Assembly: GCA_037042915.1 (NCBI GenBank)
Contig: CM073202.1
Coordinates: forward strand, 2,542,001 to 2,606,000
DNA length: 64,000 bases
DNA from: Auricularia sp. M13
Lineage: Eukaryota; Basidiomycota; Agaricomycetes; Auriculariales; Auriculariaceae
Direction of reading: 5' to 3'
The notes under the pieces: generated by a model
What the model was told of the DNA's origin: nothing
The model's input: the letters and a program-made list of their open reading frames with translations, nothing else
The model's database searches: none
Program-made: the position numbers and the translations under genes
Part shown: piece after piece, positions 1-11,292 of the stretch
Layout: every line of letters begins with the position of its first letter
How positions within the stretch are numbered: the stretch's first letter is position 1

Positions 1-444
1 TACAGTCCCGTGCTGATCCTGAAGCAGCGCCCTGTCTCTTAACAGCCATGCGAAGAGTCCTCGGAGTGTAGTCAAAGGATGACTGCTGAAGCCTGCATGC
101 AAGGTGGAGCGCGCCTGGATCGGGCCTGATAAACCATCTCCCTGCATACTTCAGGAGAAGAAGAGGACAGACGCAGCAGTATGCAGACTCAGACAGCAGT
201 CCGTTTCACCAATTGGTATGCAGTGAGGGACGTGTAACAGGGAGTTGGAGCGAATCCGTTGTTGTGGTCAGGTCGACTTTGCCTGTCGCGCCCTACATCT
301 CCTATCCATGTAGGACAGCATGAACCGCGCGGTCGAGTTGCCAAAATACAGGCAGAACCGACGATGACCGCGTGGAAGAATTCAGCAGGACAAGAAAGGT
401 TCGGCTGTTTGCGGCGGCGCGTTTCACTCTTCCAGACCGCGACC
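1..444. other. Left edge, no gene recognised
   Basis: I see no supported gene here. Open frames on both strands are short and resemble no family I know. The last part must hold the promoter and 5' leader of the RNA polymerase subunit gene that starts at 445. Confidence 0.5.
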
Positions 445-1367
445 ATGTCGAACCCCAGCGAGGAAGAGCTCGTCAGGCTATGGAAGGTGTCGCGCACAGT
501 GCATGAGATGGTCAGGGATAGGGTACGGCTTTATCTATGCCTCCGTATTACTGCTCAAACGCGTTCCGTTGCAGGGATACCAAGTGTCTGAGGAAGAAAC
601 GAGCATGTCTCTCGAGCAGTTCCGCGCGCAGCATACGACGAACGGCACTGTCAAGTACGCGTGTCTCCGGTCTTTATCTGCTGTTGACTGACTGACTGAC
701 TGGCTTGCTCGACTACGACAGCCGGACTACGCTCACGTTCTACACGCACCACGCGAAGGACCCGAGTGACCAGCTGTTCGTTTATTTCTGCGAAGAAAAG
801 AACGTCAGCATCAAGACCATGCGCAAGTACGTTCTATTTTATACAGCGTGTCCCGGATTTCGTTCCAATGCGCGATGTACCAGATTCTTGGATGTGTTAC
901 AGCAGAAAGGCATTCAACGCGGTATTATCGTCTTCAGCGGTACCATGACCCCATCTGCGCGCAAGGTTCGTTATGCCACTTCCTTTCTTTTTCGTTATAA
1001 ACGATGTCTAAACGTTCGTCCCCGACGCAGGTCATAACGGGCATGTCGCAAGACTACAAGTTGGAAGAGTTTGCAGAGGCAGACCTGATAGTGAACATTA
1101 CGCAACACATTCTCGTTCCCAAGCACGAGGTCATGACGCCCGAAGCGAAGAAAGCTCTGTTAGAACGATAGTTCGTTGACTGTCCTCTGCTCTGGTGCGA
1201 TGTTGTGCTGACAGTCTGGCAGCCGCCTGAAGGAAACACAACTGCCGCGTATTCAGTTGGCGGACCCCGTCGCAAGATATTACGGCCTGAAGCGCGGGCA
1301 GGTCGTCAAAATTACGCGGCCGAGCGAGACGAGTGGCCGGTACGCAAGTTATCGCATTTGCTTCTAG
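445..1367 (+). CDS. RPB5: RNA polymerase I/II/III shared subunit RPABC1 (Rpb5)
   Basis: Subunit shared by all three nuclear RNA polymerases; its N-terminal jaw contacts downstream DNA and its C-terminal domain joins the core. Six exons fit GT-AG rules: 445-522, 575-654, 722-826, 884-965, 1031-1170 and 1223-1367. They sum to 630 bases, or 209 residues, close to yeast Rpb5 (215). Family hallmarks are visible: [17 protein letters not shown] at the N-terminus, [12 protein letters not shown] and then [19 protein letters not shown] in the C-terminal assembly domain, and [14 protein letters not shown] at the very end. The start at 445 places the conserved N-terminus at residue 1. Intron 2 carries a CTGA tetranucleotide run. 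The identification is secure; the only loose point is the exact join of exons 2 and 3. Confidence 0.96.
684..703. repeat. (CTGA)n microsatellite inside an RPB5 intron
   Basis: About four and a half copies of a CTGA tetranucleotide lie near the 3' end of RPB5 intron 2, 20 to 35 bases before the acceptor. Each unit resembles a fungal branch-site motif (CTGAC), so the run may offer several branch points. Confidence 0.7.
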
Positions 1368-1724
1368 ACGCGCTGGCCACTGCTCGACTTGTATTACTGT
1401 ATAGTACGCTCTCTTTTTACGCCTCTATCCATTGGCGCTCTTGACCGCGTTTGCAGATGTCGGTCGCTACACTTACATACTTTTTCTCGGTGCAAATCAA
1501 CCAAAAGACCGGAAGTCTTAGCATATGTTGCCCGGTGTATATAGCTGTGGTGCCAGCAAAATTGAAAACGTCCAAGCCCATGTGCATTGTAACTGTAGAT
1601 TTGCAGGAGGTTGGGCGGAGATGACGCCAACCGGGTGCATCAAACCCTGCAAAGTGCCCACGTCGACAATTTCCGCTTCAGCTTTCCGTCGCTCGTTTCC
1701 GTTTCATCCACCGACTCTGCAATC

Positions 1725-2868
1725 ATGTTTGCCAACGTGCTCACACGAGCACTGGCCCTGGCCTGCCTCCTCGTCCCCGCTCTTACCGGCGCGTAGAGCT
1801 ACCGCCCGCTGGCTGGCTATGTCGCTGATATTAGGACGTGCAGTCGCCGCGACCACCGCCCCGGATATCCAGGCTACTGCTGCGTTCCCCGAGAGCAACC
1901 CGTTCCACCGTACGCTACTTCCCAGCAGTCTACGCGGTGGGCTGAGCACCGCGCTGCAGATGTCGTGAACGGCGAGCGCAACGCCGTGTCGGTCAACGTC
2001 GAGAACCTGTCCGAGCACAACGTCACTGTGTCCTCCGTCGCTGGCTCTGTCCATTTCGCAGAGTCTGGCAAGCTTATCAAAAACGTGTGTTTGCAATTCG
2101 CGGCTCTGGCAGCTCAGTGCTCAATCATCCTGACATTGACTGCAGCTTACCGCGCTCTCGTACAACGTCCCGCTCGTCAAGAAGGCCAAGATCACGCTCC
2201 CCTACACGTTCTACAGCGAGTGAGTCTGATGCATTGTCCTCCATGCCAGTCACCCCTGACACGCGTTTGCAGGTTCCGCGTGCGTTGTGCAATACTCAAA
2301 ATCATGGGGCGTGATTCCTGACCTATCTGCTACAGACTGGCGACCTTCAGCTTAAGCTCTGGGTGGAGTACACGACCACTGTGCGTCCACATTGAATACC
2401 CCGGTACTGCGCAGCTAACTAAAGTGCGTGCGCGTTGCAGGACGGCAAGCACCGCGTCCAGGCCTTCGAGTCCGTCGTTTCAGTCGTCGAGCCCCCGGCC
2501 TCATGGTTCGACTTCAAGATGTGCGCTCCGACTCCAAGCCGACTTCCTACACACACTGACTGCGCTGCAGGTTGCTGACCTACATCATCGTCGGCGGTGT
2601 CGTCGGCGGGCTGGGCTACGCCGCCTTCCAGACATACGGCCCCGGCGCGTCCAGCGGCAAGAAGGGCAAGGGCAGGAAGAAGGCTGCTACCGCCGAGCCC
2701 ACCGTCACGGACGCCGTGCCCGTCAAGGGCTCGGGCGTGTACAGCGAGGACTGGATCCCCGAGCACCACCTCAAGTCGCGCCGCAAGAAGGCGGACGGCG
2801 CGCTCAGCTCCGGCGACGAGGGCGCAGCCAGCGGCACGGAACGCCGCAGGAGCACCCGCAGGAAGTGA
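1725..2868 (+). CDS. IRC22: TRAP-alpha / IRC22-type ER membrane protein
   Basis: Translocon-associated protein alpha family (fungal name IRC22), a type I ER membrane protein next to the Sec61 channel. The start at 1725 opens a signal peptide (MFANVLTRALALACLL). The lumenal domain follows, with AAFPESNPF, VVNGERNAVSVNVENLSEHN and TLPYTFYSEFR, then a membrane segment (TYIIVGGVVGGLGYAAF) and a basic Lys/Arg-rich cytosolic tail ending in RRSTRRK. Introns in phase are seen after LIKN, within YSE, after EFR, after EYTTT and within FKM. The first junction is unresolved: the signal-peptide exon hits a stop at 1794-1796, and no pair of canonical sites restores the frame of the next exon near 1850. The membership is clear; the extreme N-terminal splice is not. 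Confidence 0.85.
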
Positions 2869-3234
2869 GCGGGGAATGGCGATGGCTGCTGGCTAAAATA
2901 CAGACTCGTTTTTACTTCGGACGGCGGCCGTCGAGCATCTAGCTGTAGCTCTTGTCAGGCACGAGTACGCTTCGCTGTATTTACGGGTCTGCAAAATCGG
3001 AGGGAGGCGTAATTGCTGAATTGAACTGAACTGCATCAAAAATCGTACTTCCATGAGTAGAATTGTTCGAATCTGAATACTGCGTGTCTGAATTCTGCGT
3101 GTCAGAGGGGCCGCGAATGTGTTTAAACGTCGCTGTGCTGCGAGCCTGCGACATGGTAGATTCTAGGGTTCCATTGCGAGCAACGAGGTCTAATTGCTGA
3201 GCTCCTTCGAGTCGACTATTCTCCAACCCTTAAT

Positions 3235-3538
3235 CTAGGCGGCGGTCAGCACGTTCATCCTGGCGCCAGGTAGTATTACGCGCACCTTCGCGTCGGCCAG
3301 CATGCTCAGGTAGCGCTCGCTGAGCTCCTTGCAGTGGACGGGCGCATTGACGCCCTCGCCGCGTTGGCACTTGGTGAGCTCGTCGCGGACGAGGCGGACC
3401 TCCATCGCCTTCACCCATTGCTCGCGGATGTGGTGGTCGCGAGCGTCAAGCATAGCTGCGAAGCTGTCAGCCAGCTCGTGGCGCACGTATGTGTGATTGC
3501 AACGCACCCTTGAGCTCCTCACTGCTCTTGACGCTCAT
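3235..3538 (-). CDS. Complex I subunit, NDUFB10-like
   Basis: Accessory subunit of mitochondrial NADH:ubiquinone oxidoreductase in the membrane arm. Two exons (3508-3538 and 3235-3455, minus strand) split by a 52-base intron give 83 residues. The diagnostic part is DHHIREQWVKAMEVRLVRDE, then KCQRGEGVNAPVHCKELSER, with the paired cysteines and the GVN segment typical of NDUFB10/12-kDa fungal subunits. The start chosen (MSVKSSEELK) is the first in-frame Met that splices cleanly into the conserved core. The protein is short for the family, so an upstream exon may be missing. It runs tail-to-tail with the TRAP-alpha gene. Confidence 0.82.
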
Positions 3539-4086
3539 GGTGAATGAAGGTGCGGTTCGGAAGTGTGATGAACGCTCGCAACCTGCCGACCTGCTCCTTG
3601 GACTTGTCCGCTGTCGCAACTGTGCTACTGCTCTCCTGCTTTCGCGCCTGTCCGAAGACATCTTACTAGCGGCCTGCGCGCAACTGGAGTAGCGACTTGG
3701 GTTCTGCTTTCTGCTACGTGTCTAGGGCCGACTTTCTGACACGTCTTACGGAAATACCTCTGGCTTAACTCCTCCTCGCTCTCGAATGTGCATGCAATGT
3801 ATTTCTCTTAGAATTGAATGCTCTGAGTGCTCACTTTGACCACATTGCGTCTGACTGTCTACGGCGCGCCTGCCGTCAACTCTGCACGCCGTGCAGTCTC
3901 GAGTTGTTGATCTGAACGTTCTGGATGGCATGGCTCACTGGCTCTCATGTTTTAGATTTACACCTGCAGCTGGCACCGCTGTCTCGGATTGAACTGAAAG
4001 CTCGGGATGAGCGGCTTACAGGTATCTCAGGATCGGTCGGTGGCCCTGCCGCCGTCCGAAACGAAATGTCTTACTCGAGAAGCACG

Positions 4087-4092
4087 TATAAA
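4087..4092 (+). promoter_or_regulatory. TATA box of the first WSC gene
   Basis: TATAAA lies 58 bases before the ATG at 4145. The surrounding 150 bases are nearly identical to the region before the second WSC gene at 13403, where the box reads TATATA. The promoter was therefore duplicated with the gene. Confidence 0.7.
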
Positions 4093-4144
4093 GGGCGTCT
4101 ACCTGCTATCCAGGAATACATCAGCAGCAGCAGCACTCTACAAC

Positions 4145-5044
4145 ATGGTCGCCACTCAGCTTTTCCTCGCCGTCGCTTCTGCGCTCGTCATCTCTGCCGC
4201 CACCATCCCGGCCAACAACAGCACCACCACCAGCGGCAACAACAGCACCGACACCGCCGCCATTGCGCTTCCCAGCGGTTGGAAGCTCACGGCAGCCTGC
4301 GTAACGGACGAGGGCGACCAGCGCGTCTTCACGCACGCCTCGCCGCTCGCACTCCAGCGCAACGTCCTCCTTGACATGACGCATGCCAAGTGCCTCTCGC
4401 TCTGCACTAAGAACGGCTACGGCTACGCGGCGATCCGTCTGGGCACCGAGTGCTTCTGCGGCTCGTCCAAGCCGGTGCTGCGCAAGCTCTCCTCGACCGA
4501 GTGCCAGCAGCACTGCTCGGGCGACAAGACCGGCAAGCAGACGTGCGGTGGCGACCACCGCTCGGCGGTGTACACGAACGCCAAGATGGCGGGCAAGAAG
4601 CCGGCGCTGAAGAGCGGGACGCCGAAGCTTGCGAGCGGGTGGAAGGTCGCGTACAAATGCGTGAACGACCCGACGCTGGGCGAGTCGCTCCTGAAGAGCA
4701 CGAAGGTGTACGAGCTGCAGAACAACACGCCGCAGACGTGCACGAACAAGTGCAAGAGTAACGGGTACACGCTTGCTGGTGTTGAATATGGCAACGAGTG
4801 CATGTGCGGCAAGGGATGGTTGAAGGGTGCGCGTCCTGCACCGAGTGCAACTTCGCGTGCACTGGCGACAGCACTGTTACCTGTGGTGCCAGCCATCGCG
4901 TCCAACTTTACCGCGTATGTTCTCATCTTCCCTCTCATGGATTCTTTCCTGACATTTGCATCAGGCCTCCACTCAAGCTGCATCTCCGCAAGCCTAGGTG
5001 GTCTAGTATCATTATTCAATATACCAGGCTGCTACAGCACTTGA
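4145..5044 (+). CDS. Secreted double-WSC protein, frameshifted copy 1
   Basis: Cysteine-rich WSC domains are carbohydrate-binding modules of fungal surface proteins. The start at 4145 opens a signal peptide (MVATQLFLAVASALV), followed by a Thr/Asn-rich stretch, WSC domain 1 (from about residue 45, with CLSLCTKNGYGYAAI and ECFCGSS) and WSC domain 2 (GWKVAYKCVND, then NECMCGKGW). Against the intact copy at 13403 this gene lacks 13 bases near 4838, between ARPA and ECNFAC. The frame shifts and the last conserved cysteines are replaced by a hydrophobic tail to a stop at 5044. The lost frame still exists in DNA, including an intron acceptor and a final short exon like that of copy 2. It is either a recent pseudogene or a variant with an altered C-terminus. 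Confidence 0.75.
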   Translation: MVATQLFLAVASALVISAATIPANNSTTTSGNNSTDTAAIALPSGWKLTAACVTDEGDQRVFTHASPLALQRNVLLDMTHAKCLSLCTKNGYGYAAIRLGTECFCGSSKPVLRKLSSTECQQHCSGDKTGKQTCGGDHRSAVYTNAKMAGKKPALKSGTPKLASGWKVAYKCVNDPTLGESLLKSTKVYELQNNTPQTCTNKCKSNGYTLAGVEYGNECMCGKGWLKGARPAPSATSRALATALLPVVPAIASNFTAYVLIFPLMDSFLTFASGLHSSCISASLGGLVSLFNIPGCYST

Positions 5045-5267
5045 GGAAGCGGGAGAATGAGATCTCTTGCTATACACCATGCTCTTTGCTGTCCACGATT
5101 AATTATTATCATGCCGCCAGCTCGTCGTGGTACCACAGCCAATAAGTATTAGAGATGTCGTGAGAATGCTGCAAGTGGAACCTGCAATTCGGCGCCTGTC
5201 AACACGGTTTCGGCGATTTCGCCGAAGGAGGCCGAAGGGCCAATCCGTCGCTTGCCATTTGCCGGCC

Positions 5268-7460
5268 ATGATGCTCGCTCTGGCAGCGCTGCGTCTGGGT
5301 CGATGTCCACCTCGAGCAGTGCGCTCGCTGGCCACGGTCGCGACGACGAAGCCTCCGCAGACGCTCATAGAGAAAATTGTGCAGAAATATGCTGTCGACT
5401 GGGCGCCGGGCAGAGCAGTGCGCGCGGGCGACTATGTCATGCTGCGGCCGCACAAGGTCATGACGCACGACAACACGGCTGCCGTTCTCCAGAAGTGCGT
5501 GCATACAGCCAGACAATTTCTGTGTATATGCTGACTGGAGTTCAGGTTCAACGCGCTAGGCGTCAAGCGCATACACGACCCGCGCCAGGTCGTCTTCACG
5601 ATCGACCACGACGTCCAGAACAAGTCCGAGAAGAACTTGGCCAAGTACGCGACCATCGAGCGCGTCGCCCGCGCGCATGACGTCGACTTTTACCCGTCCG
5701 GCCGCGGCATCGGGCACCAGGTGCTCATCGAGGAGGGCTACGCGTTCCCCAACACCCTCACCGTCGCCTCCGACTCGCACAGCAACATGTACGGCGGCGT
5801 CGGTTGCGTCGGCACCCCAATAGTCCGCACCGACGCGGCGGCCATCTGGGCAACAGGGCAGACATGGTGGCTTGTGCCCCGGATTGTCAATGTCGAGTTC
5901 AAGGGGCAACTCGCACCCGGCTGCTCTGGAAAGGACGTGATTGTTGCGCTGTGCGGCTACTTTAACCAGGACGACGTTCTCAACGCGGCCATAGAATTCA
6001 CCGGCGAGGGAGTGCGTAGCTTGACTGTCGACGACAGGCTGACAATCGCGAACATGACGACGGAATGGGGCGCGCTCGCCGGCGTCTTCCCCGTGGACGA
6101 TATGCTGCTGAACTGGTATGACGCTCTCGCCGCGAAGCTGCAGAAGAAATCCTTTGGCATACCGCACCCGCGAGTGAACGCGGACACCATAGCGCAGGTT
6201 CGACAAAATCCCGTCACTGCCGACCAAGGAGCCTTCTATTCCTCGCACCTCATCTTCGACCTGTCTACGCTCATTCCGCACGTCTCCGGGCCCAACTCTG
6301 TCAAAGTCGCGACGCCGCTGCCCGAGCTCGAGGCGCGCAAGATCGCGATCCAGAAGGCGTACCTCCTCTCCTGCACGAACGCGCGCGCGTCGGACATCGC
6401 GGCCGCAGCGGAGGTGCTCCGTGGGAAGCGCGTGGCGCCGGGCGTGGAGTTCTACGTCGCCGCGGCGAGCTCCGTGGTGCAGGCCGAGGCGGAGGAGGCG
6501 GGGCACTGGGCGGACCTGCTCGCTGCGGGCGCGCGGCCGCTCCCGCCGGGCTGCGGGCCATGCATCGGCCTGGGCACCGGCCTGCTCGAGGAGGGCGAGA
6601 CGGGCATCAGCGCGACGAACCGCAACTACAAGGGCCGCATGGGCCACCCCGCCGCGCAGGCGTACCTCGGCAGCCCGGCCGTCGTCGCCGCCAGCGCGCT
6701 CAAGGGGTACATTTGCGCGCCGGACGGCGCCCCTTCTGCTTCTGCTTCTGCACCAGCCTTCCGGACACTTGACGCACCTCCCGCTGCTGCAACATCCGCT
6801 AGAGGTGCAGGAGCGGTGCAGGAGGAGCTGCTGGAGGGCTTCCCGCCCGTCTTCTCCGGCGAGCTGCTTTTTGCGCCACAGGACAACCTGAACACGGACG
6901 GCATCTATCCCGGCAAGTACACCTACCAGGACGACATCACGCGGGCGAAGCAGGCGGAGGTCGTCATGGAGAACTACGACCCGTCTTTCGCGCAGCTCGC
7001 CATCGCGCTGCGCGACGGCGGGAAGGGCTCGGTGCTCGTGGCCGGCCGCAACTTCGGCACGGGCTCGTCGCGCGAGCAGGCGGCGACGGCGCTCGCCGCC
7101 GCGGGCGTGCGCTGCGTGCTCGCGGCGTCGTTCGGCGACATCTTCCGCCGGAACGCCGTGAACAACGCGCTGGTGTGCGTCGAGGCGCCCGAACTTGTTG
7201 ACCTGCTCACCGCGCGCTTCGCCAAGGACGGCAAGCGCGGCGCTGGCGGCAAGCAGGGCGAGTTGACTGTTAGGCCCGGGTGGAACGTCGAGGTGGACAT
7301 GCGCAATGGCCGCGTCGCACTGCAGCCTGAGGGCCTGGAGTTCTGGGTTACCCCTGTTGGGAAGAGTGTGCAGGAGCTGTGGGTGTGTGGCGGGCTTGAG
7401 GGGTACATTCTCAAAAAGATTGGTGGCGCTGAAGGCGAGGTCGCTGCTGCTGCTGCATAA
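5268..7460 (+). CDS. LYS4: Homoaconitase, mitochondrial (lysine synthesis)
   Basis: Converts homocitrate to homoisocitrate through homoaconitate in the alpha-aminoadipate pathway of lysine synthesis, in the mitochondrial matrix. Exons 5268-5494 and 5546-7460 give 713 residues, normal for the family. The N-terminus is rich in Arg, Ala and Leu with few acids, as in a transit peptide. Aconitase signatures follow: HDNTAAV near residue 70, VASDSHSNMYGG, iron-sulphur cysteines in SCTNARASDI (about residue 350) and GCGPCIG (about 410), ATNRNYKGRMG, and the swivel domain with GRNFGTGSSREQA. An Ala/Ser/Pro-rich linker of about 40 residues separates the catalytic and swivel domains. The intron after QK is a clean GT-AG. 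The identification is firm. Confidence 0.96.
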
Positions 7461-7674
7461 GGTGCAGCTGTACATACATTGGAATCTAGCATTTCGAGCA
7501 TCGTTGCATTGCTGTCGTCGTGCAATATAGATCATCTACATTCATACTTTGTGGCCGTCGAGGGTACTCGATCATAAGCCCGGGATTTGATCGCGGGAAT
7601 GCGACAGGCCTTAAGAATCGGAACAGGACCTTGAACCGTCTACTAGCAGCCAACTTCTCCCCCATATAACCAGC

Positions 7675-8717
7675 ATGCTCGTGCCATTCGAATATCGCGA
7701 AGAAATGCGACTGCTGTGTCTCTCCTCGCTGAACTGGGACGCCAAGGCATGCCTAATGCTCGATGATGAGACCGATCCCTCGTATACACGTGTGGGTCGG
7801 TATTCAGAGGGCCGTCAAGCACTCTTTGGGCTTGCCTCCGCACGCGGCCCGTTCAACTATTGGTCGACCCAGCACGATGCATACATCTACGACATCGCTT
7901 GGTGGACCGAGGAACCGATGGCCGTGCGCTACACCAGGAGGCGCGCCGTCGGTGTCAGGGTAGTGCCCGACGTCCTCTTCTATACGGGCCCTGTGTTCAC
8001 GACCGGCCACGACATGAGCCGCGAGACCGTCGGCGGCAAGCTGTGTCTCCACCGGCTCGGACGAAAGCATTATCCCTTCCAGGAGCGCCTGGAGCTCGAA
8101 GATTATCAGCTTGATATCCTCAAGCACCTGTACCCGAAAGCAACTATTCAGCGCGGTCCGAAGAACTACGACTTCTTCGACATTGACTACTTCGGGGGCG
8201 ACGACGAGACGCAGCCGGTTGCCGTTGGGTTGGAGAGCCGCAGCATCAACATCGACGAGCCCGACCTTCCCGGGCAACCAGACGAAGACCTCGAGTTTGA
8301 GAGCGACACGGAGGACAACACGGACGCTGAGTCAGACGAAGACGACGACGATTGGCCATGCGACGAGATGCCCACGGAGGAAGATCTGGGATGGACGGGA
8401 CCTTGGGTGGACAAGCTCGTCGCCGCCAAGGAACGAGGCGGACCAATGCCAACACGCAGAGAGGTCAAGTGGTACTACAGTGGGAGCGAAAAGCTGTGGG
8501 GCGCCGAAATGGTGTTGACGGTACGAGTGTCTTTATATCCGTGTCCCTCCAGCTCATTCAGTTCGCCCAGCCGATAAGCTTTGAGCTCTACAAACCCGAG
8601 AAGAAGCACCCCCACAAATCTCTCGAGGCATACACCGTAGTTGCCACAGTCAAGCGAGTATTCGTGACCAAGAAATGGTTCGAACTTGAGGCGGAAGTCA
8701 CCGTTCCAGCCGCATAG
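7675..8717 (+). CDS. Unknown protein with acidic middle region
   Basis: I do not recognise this gene. Exons 7675-8520 and 8571-8717 (50-base intron) give 330 residues. The first 180 residues look folded, with several Trp/Tyr-rich segments such as FNYWSTQHDAYIYDIAWW and DVLFYTGPVFTTGHDMS. Residues about 185 to 245 are very acidic (Asp/Glu runs). A C-terminal basic/hydrophobic segment (AYTVVATVKRVFVTKKWFEL) resembles a beta-rich domain. There is no signal peptide or membrane segment. The start is the first ATG after the LYS4 3' end, only 215 bases away. It is probably a cytosolic or nuclear fungal-specific protein. Confidence 0.7.
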
Positions 8718-8893
8718 AATCAACGGTCACAGAGTCATCGCGCGTAGTCTCGAGTTTAGTTTCGTGCCACATATGCAGTTATATCTAGTGTTGAAATTTG
8801 CAAGCAGTCGCCTTGGGAAGTTGCCAGTAGAGTACGAGGACAAGAGTCGACACGCCACCGGCGTCTTCCGTAAAATCTCTTCCTACCGCGTCC

Positions 8894-9814
8894 ATGTCGT
8901 CCGAAGACGAGGCACCCGAGGCCGTTTCGCACGCAGCGTCGCGCTCGCAAGCTGCTGCTCAGCGCAAGCAAAAACGCGCTTTCGAAAATGCAGAACGCGA
9001 AAAGCGCCAGGCCAAGGGCAAAGCTCGTGCACAGCAGCAGCAAGAGCGTGAAGAGCAGAATAGCGCGGCCGCACGCATGGAACGCGCTATGCGTGAGGCA
9101 CAAGAGGAAGACGACGATGATGAGGATGCGGATTCAATGGACAGCGATGAGGACGGCGGTCATGTTGACGGGGAAGCTATTCGGGACATGGGCGACGACG
9201 ATGAAGACGAAGACGAAGACGCTTCCGAGGACGACGATGACGACTCCGAGGTTGGGCCGCGTCGCCTCGATGGAGAGGACATCCATCTCGATGAGGACCA
9301 CGACGACGACGACGACAGTAGCATGGAAGAGGATCCCAAACCTTCCTACCTCCCAGACCACCTCTTCAAGGCCGCGCTCGCTACGGTCAAGCCTCCAAAG
9401 CCTCCACCAAAGGAGCTCAGCAACGCCGCCAAAAAGCGCTTGAAACGCAAGGAAAGGAAGAAGGCGCGGCACCAGGACACGAAGGATGTTTTGCTGGGGT
9501 ACGTCTGTTGCCGCATAACGCCTGCTGCCCGTCATTAATACCCGTCTCAGTGACCGGACAGTACGCGTCCTGCCTTCAGAGGTGCAGTCTGCACGCACGG
9601 CTGCTCGACGAACCGTGCCGCCTGCGTCAATGAACAAGTTTGTTCGCAAAAGTTTGCTACTCACGAGCTCGGACCGTAAGAGGGACTGGGAACGTAGATC
9701 AGGTCACCAGGCTTTTTTCACGATAAGGACGGTTTCTGATACTGCTGCCTTTCAGCCGATATGATCATGAATCGCGCCCGCAGACGACCGGCAAAGAACT
9801 TCGTGCGAGAATGA
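8894..9814 (+). CDS. Nucleolar acidic protein, UTP16/BUD21-like
   Basis: Exons 8894-9498, 9551-9702 and 9756-9814 give 271 residues. The layout is a basic coiled N-terminus (RKQKRAFENAEREKRQAKGK), long Asp/Glu tracts (residues about 75 to 150), then PSYLPDHLFKAAL, a Lys/Arg-rich nuclear/nucleolar signal (AKKRLKRKERKKAR), DRTVRVLPSE and a final RRRPAKNFVRE. This order resembles the yeast U3-associated protein Utp16 (Bud21) of the small-subunit processome, which acts in 18S rRNA maturation. I infer the name from composition and order, not from a strong sequence match; another ribosome-biogenesis protein is possible. The gene converges on the Old Yellow Enzyme gene with about 150 bases between stops. 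Confidence 0.6.
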
Positions 9815-9967
9815 TTCCCCACGCTTGTAGTCTTGCTTGCAATCTAGGTCCAAGTACAGCTACTACCCAACGTGTTCCCATTCACGCGCGATTCGTGAAT
9901 CAACGGAGAACCTCTAAATTTATTATGCCCAGAAACGACTATGATTAAAGAGTTGCTCGACCGAACC

Positions 9968-11292
9968 TCAGGCCTTGGGAGCGGTGCCTTCCGCGGCAGA
10001 CGCGGGCAGGAAATCGATATATCCTTTGGGTGACTTCGGCGTGTAGAAGGTGGCGCGATCGTAAGGCGTCAGCGCGATGTTCCTCTGGATACGATGAGGG
10101 AGGTCCGGCTGTGAAGGCATCGGTCAGTTCATATTCACAGAGGAGTCGGAACGACTGACGTTGGAAGTGAAGTGACGACCAATGGCTATGAGAACCTGCT
10201 CTCCATTCTCTTCGGCCTGCTGCGCTGTCGCGATAGCATTCTCCGCGGCGTAGCCCGACGCCAGAATAATGGGCCGCGGCTTCCAGATTTCCCTAGCCCA
10301 GAGCAGATTGTCTGTGGGAAGGCCGCCGACGTCCACGCGGGACTCGATGAGGTGGACATAGGCCAGGTTTCGCTTCGTCAACTCCTTGAGGATCGCGGAG
10401 AACGTGGGGATGGGGTTCTCCTCGCGCATCCCCTGGTAGCGGCCCCATGGGTTCAGGCGGATTGCGGTGCGCTCGGGTCCGACGGCGTCCACGACAGCAT
10501 CGACAGCGCGGAGGGGGAAGCGTATGCGGTTCTCTATGCTGCCTCCGTACTCGTCGGTCCGCTTATTGACAACGTCCTGGATGAACTGGTCGAGCAGATA
10601 ACCTGAAATGCCTGTCATCGACTTCGAAGATACAGAGCTGCACTCGTTACATACCCTGGGCGGCATGAAGCTCAACCCCGTCAAACCCAGCACCTTCCAC
10701 TGCATACTTGGCCGCCCGAGCGAACCACGAAACATAGTCGTCAATTTCTTTGACGGTCAGCGGTCGAGGGACAGCGTGAGCGTCATCAAGACGGACTGCG
10801 CTGGAGGAGACGACGTCGGCATCCGGTACTTCGGACTTCAGCTGCTTCTCGTTCGCAACGCGTCCGAGTGCCCAGAGCTGAAGATATATGAAGGAGCCCT
10901 TGGCATGCACGGCGTCAACGATCTGCATGAATGTGAGTCCACTTCTCGCATCATGGAACTTGGAATAAGAATAACCTTTTTCCAAGCTGCGACCTGGGCG
11001 TCATTCCAGATGCCTGAGACAGAAGACGGTCAGAAGCGCGTGCTTGGGTTCGACGTATGTGCATACCAGGAACATTCGCATAACCCCCTGCCCTGGGGTC
11101 AATCACAGTCGCCTCCGTGATGATTAGCGTCCCTGGTACCGAGGCGCGCTGGCTATAGTACTCTATCGCCATGTCCGACGGTACGTGGTCGTCGTGAGCA
11201 CGATACCGCGTCATCGGGGCCATCACGACGCGATGCTTGAGCTGGGCGACGCCAACACGGATGGGCTTGAAGAGCGCTTGAGAAATCGACAT
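9968..11292 (-). CDS. Old Yellow Enzyme family NAD(P)H oxidoreductase
   Basis: FMN-dependent ene-reductase that reduces activated C=C bonds (12-oxophytodienoate reductase/NADPH dehydrogenase family). Minus-strand exons 11067-11292, 10976-11013, 10655-10922, 10160-10602 and 9968-10108 sum to 1116 bases, or 371 residues, the usual size. Seen: [11 protein letters not shown] near the N-terminus, [49 protein letters not shown], then the family signature [20 protein letters not shown] followed by SIENRIRFP, and [14 protein letters not shown] near the end. Exon 2 is only 38 bases. The C-terminus has no organelle signal I can identify. All conserved blocks are present, so it is probably functional. 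Confidence 0.94.

Noticed and set aside
3060-3080. GTTCGAATC resembling a tRNA B box
   Set aside because: No A box or cloverleaf could be built around it; a similar match at about 62108 failed in the same way.
5556-7535. Very long (659 codon) minus-strand open frame
   Set aside because: It lies opposite the homoaconitase exon; GC-rich coding DNA often leaves the antisense frame open. Its sequence has no domain.
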